A stretch of 64,000 nucleotides of DNA from Candidatus Avedoeria danica (lineage in GTDB: Bacteria; Chloroflexota; Anaerolineae; Epilineales; Epilineaceae): assembly GCA_016703025.1 (NCBI GenBank), contig JADJCV010000004.1:2421501-2485500 (forward strand), given 5' to 3'. The position numbers were made by a program, and so were the translations under genes. The notes beneath the pieces were generated by a model. That model had not been told where the DNA came from. It was given only the letters and a program-made list of their open reading frames with translations, and did no database searches. Positions 62,558-64,000 of this stretch are shown here, piece by piece. Each line of letters opens with the position of its first letter. The first letter of the stretch is position 1.

Positions 62558-63973
62558 CTAATGCCTTGACAACGCGCGCTGCGACCCAACATACACGATC
62601 CGATAGATGTTGCCGTTCCTATCATCCGAAACGAATACCTCGCCTGCGGCGCCGACGGCCACGCCCGCCGGACGCCCCCAGGCGCCGCCGCACTCCTGGG
62701 ATGGGCTGTCGCGGAAGCCGGTCAGAAAAGGCAGGGCCTCCACCGGCTGGCCGTCGCGTACGACGATCTGTTGAACCCGGCAGTCGCGCGGGGTCTGGTC
62801 GGCATTCCAGGAGCCATGGTAGGCAACCAGCAGGCTGTTCTGATACGCCGCCGGGAACTGGGTCTTGTCATAGCGCGTCATGCCGAGCGGCGCCTGATGC
62901 GCCTCGTCGGTGAACAGGGCCGGCGTCACCTGATCGCAACTGGTGACCGGCGCGGCAAGGGCCACCCGCGTATCGCGTACCTCGCTGGTACCGGCGGGCG
63001 TGACGCCGAGGCTGGGCGTGTAGCAGAACGGCCAGCCGTAGTGCTTGCCGCGCTCGACCTGGATCACGATCTCCTCGGGCGGCGCGTCGTTGCCCAGGCC
63101 GTCGCTGCCGTTGTGGTCGGCCCACAGGCGCCCATCCGGCAGGAACAGGAAGTCCACGCTGTTGCGCAACCCCTCGGCCCAGACCGGACGGCGGGTCTCG
63201 GTCGGGTCGCCCGCGAAGGGGTTGTCCGCGGGGATCGAGCCGTCCAGGTTGAAGCGCAGGATCGTGGCGCGGCGCTTGTCGGTTTCGACGTTGTTGTTGC
63301 TGCTGGAGCCCGCGGCCACGTAGAGCTTGCCGTCCGGGCCGATGTGCAGCGTGCGCGAGGTGTGCCCACCGCCGCTGGGGATGTTGGAGGTGACGGTGAC
63401 GCGCTCGCCGCTGTCGGTGAAGGAGCCGTCGCCGTTCAGGTCGGTTAGCTTTGAGACCCTGTTGTTCTCGGCGACATAGAACGAGCCGTCGTACCATTCC
63501 AGGTTGTGGGGCCCGGTCAGGCCGCTGGCCACAACCTGATTGGCGTCGGCCAGGCCGTCGTTGTCTGCGTCGGCCAGCCGTACGATCGCTGAGCCGCGGC
63601 GTGATGCGACGTACAGCGCCCCGTCCGGCCCGGTCGTCATCAGGCGCGGCTCCCTCAGGCCGCTCGCGTACATCCGCACCGCGAAGCCTTCCGGTACCTG
63701 GAGGCGAGCGCTTGCCGCGTCCGGCGGCGGCACCACCGGCGCGTCGGTCCCCTGCGTGGCGGTCGCACCCGGGCTTGCGGTCGCGGAGGGGAGGGCGGTC
63801 GCTGTCGGGCTGGCGCTCGCGGACGGTTTGGCCGTCGGCGGCGACATCGGTGCAGCGCCAAGCCTCATCGCCATCGGCATGTAGATCTTGCCGTCCGCCG
63901 CCTGCGCCCCCCCGGCGATCAGCAGGGCAACCAGGAGTGCGCTGAACAGGGCCACGCGCTGGGTTGTCCGCAT
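62558..63973 (-). CDS. PQQ-dependent sugar dehydrogenase-like exported protein
   Basis: 471 residues from the ATG at 63973 with GAGGAG 7 nt upstream. Signal peptide (ALFSALLVALLIAGGAQA), then the motif KIYMPMAMR and a Ser/Thr/Pro linker. Residues about 90-465 form a six-bladed propeller of the glucose/sorbosone dehydrogenase (GSDH) type: LREPRLMTTGPDGALYVASR, TSRTLHIGPDGKLYVAAGSS, GLRNSVDFLFLPDGRLW, HYGWPFCYTPSLG, LVAYHGSWNADQTP, GRPAGVAVG. Family enzymes oxidise aldose sugars outside the cytoplasmic membrane with PQQ; substrate and cofactor use are inferred. No cytochrome domain is fused, so a separate electron acceptor is needed. Confidence 0.88.
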   Translation of the reverse strand: MRTTQRVALFSALLVALLIAGGAQAADGKIYMPMAMRLGAAPMSPPTAKPSASASPTATALPSATASPGATATQGTDAPVVPPPDAASARLQVPEGFAVRMYASGLREPRLMTTGPDGALYVASRRGSAIVRLADADNDGLADANQVVASGLTGPHNLEWYDGSFYVAENNRVSKLTDLNGDGSFTDSGERVTVTSNIPSGGGHTSRTLHIGPDGKLYVAAGSSSNNNVETDKRRATILRFNLDGSIPADNPFAGDPTETRRPVWAEGLRNSVDFLFLPDGRLWADHNGSDGLGNDAPPEEIVIQVERGKHYGWPFCYTPSLGVTPAGTSEVRDTRVALAAPVTSCDQVTPALFTDEAHQAPLGMTRYDKTQFPAAYQNSLLVAYHGSWNADQTPRDCRVQQIVVRDGQPVEALPFLTGFRDSPSQECGGAWGRPAGVAVGAAGEVFVSDDRNGNIYRIVYVGSQRALSRH

Positions 63974-64000
63974 CGATCGGCTCCTCTCGTCGGGCAGCGG

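Overview
This 64 kb window is GC-rich bacterial DNA with no rRNA, tRNA, CRISPR array or plasmid signal that I could see. I infer a filamentous or biofilm-living member of the Chloroflexota: very large exported proteins built from DUF11 repeats and Thr-Pro linkers, the hydrophobic [IV]Y[LM]P[LI] motif beside those linkers, a DUF2723 and a PTPS-related membrane protein, and an adenylate-cyclase/AAA/TPR regulator. The assignment rests on protein style only and was not tested by a database search.

Layout. 1-3.1 kb: sufBCD operon (minus strand, sufD cut by the window edge) with a good sigma70-type promoter. 3.1-27.2 kb: five exported surface proteins, all on the minus strand. They are called here A (3.2-9.8 kb, badly frameshifted), E (beta-helix, 10.2-11.7), B (12.0-16.4), C (16.6-22.7) and D (23.0-27.2). 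A-D share a roughly 700-residue core; B, C and D end in a proprotein-convertase P-domain; B and D have almost identical 2.9 kb 3' halves. All five genes carry the same promoter-like element upstream, CCGTATC or a one-base variant, then 15-16 nt, then [GA]CGTT, which suggests a dedicated (ECF-like) sigma regulon.

27.4-30.5 kb: peroxiredoxin, Mn-type superoxide dismutase and a 2-oxo-acid dehydrogenase E2 subunit, plus strand. 30.5-47.7 kb: envelope and glycosylation-type membrane proteins (DUF2723, PTPS-related, GT39), a secreted von Willebrand A protein, DinB and YbjQ small proteins, a TIGR03790-like protein and a lipoprotein dienelactone hydrolase. 47.7-56.5 kb: the metabolite-repair enzyme Nnr, then a CHAD-domain protein translationally coupled to a ParA-type ATPase, then a transmembrane patatin coupled to a di-haem cytochrome c lipoprotein. 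56.6-64 kb: DUF423, cyclase/ATPase regulator, PH-domain protein, a REP-associated tyrosine transposase flanked by inverted REPs, a hypothetical protein and a PQQ-type sugar dehydrogenase.

The most interesting leads are the shared promoter of the surface-protein cluster, the CHAD-ParA pair (a candidate polyphosphate-granule positioning system), the REP/transposase unit with compensatory hairpin changes, and two families of short palindromes, one placed at gene ends and one inserted inside a coding sequence. The first 9 kb contains about a dozen frameshifts, including two in sufC, so base-level accuracy there is suspect and protein A should be read as a reconstruction.
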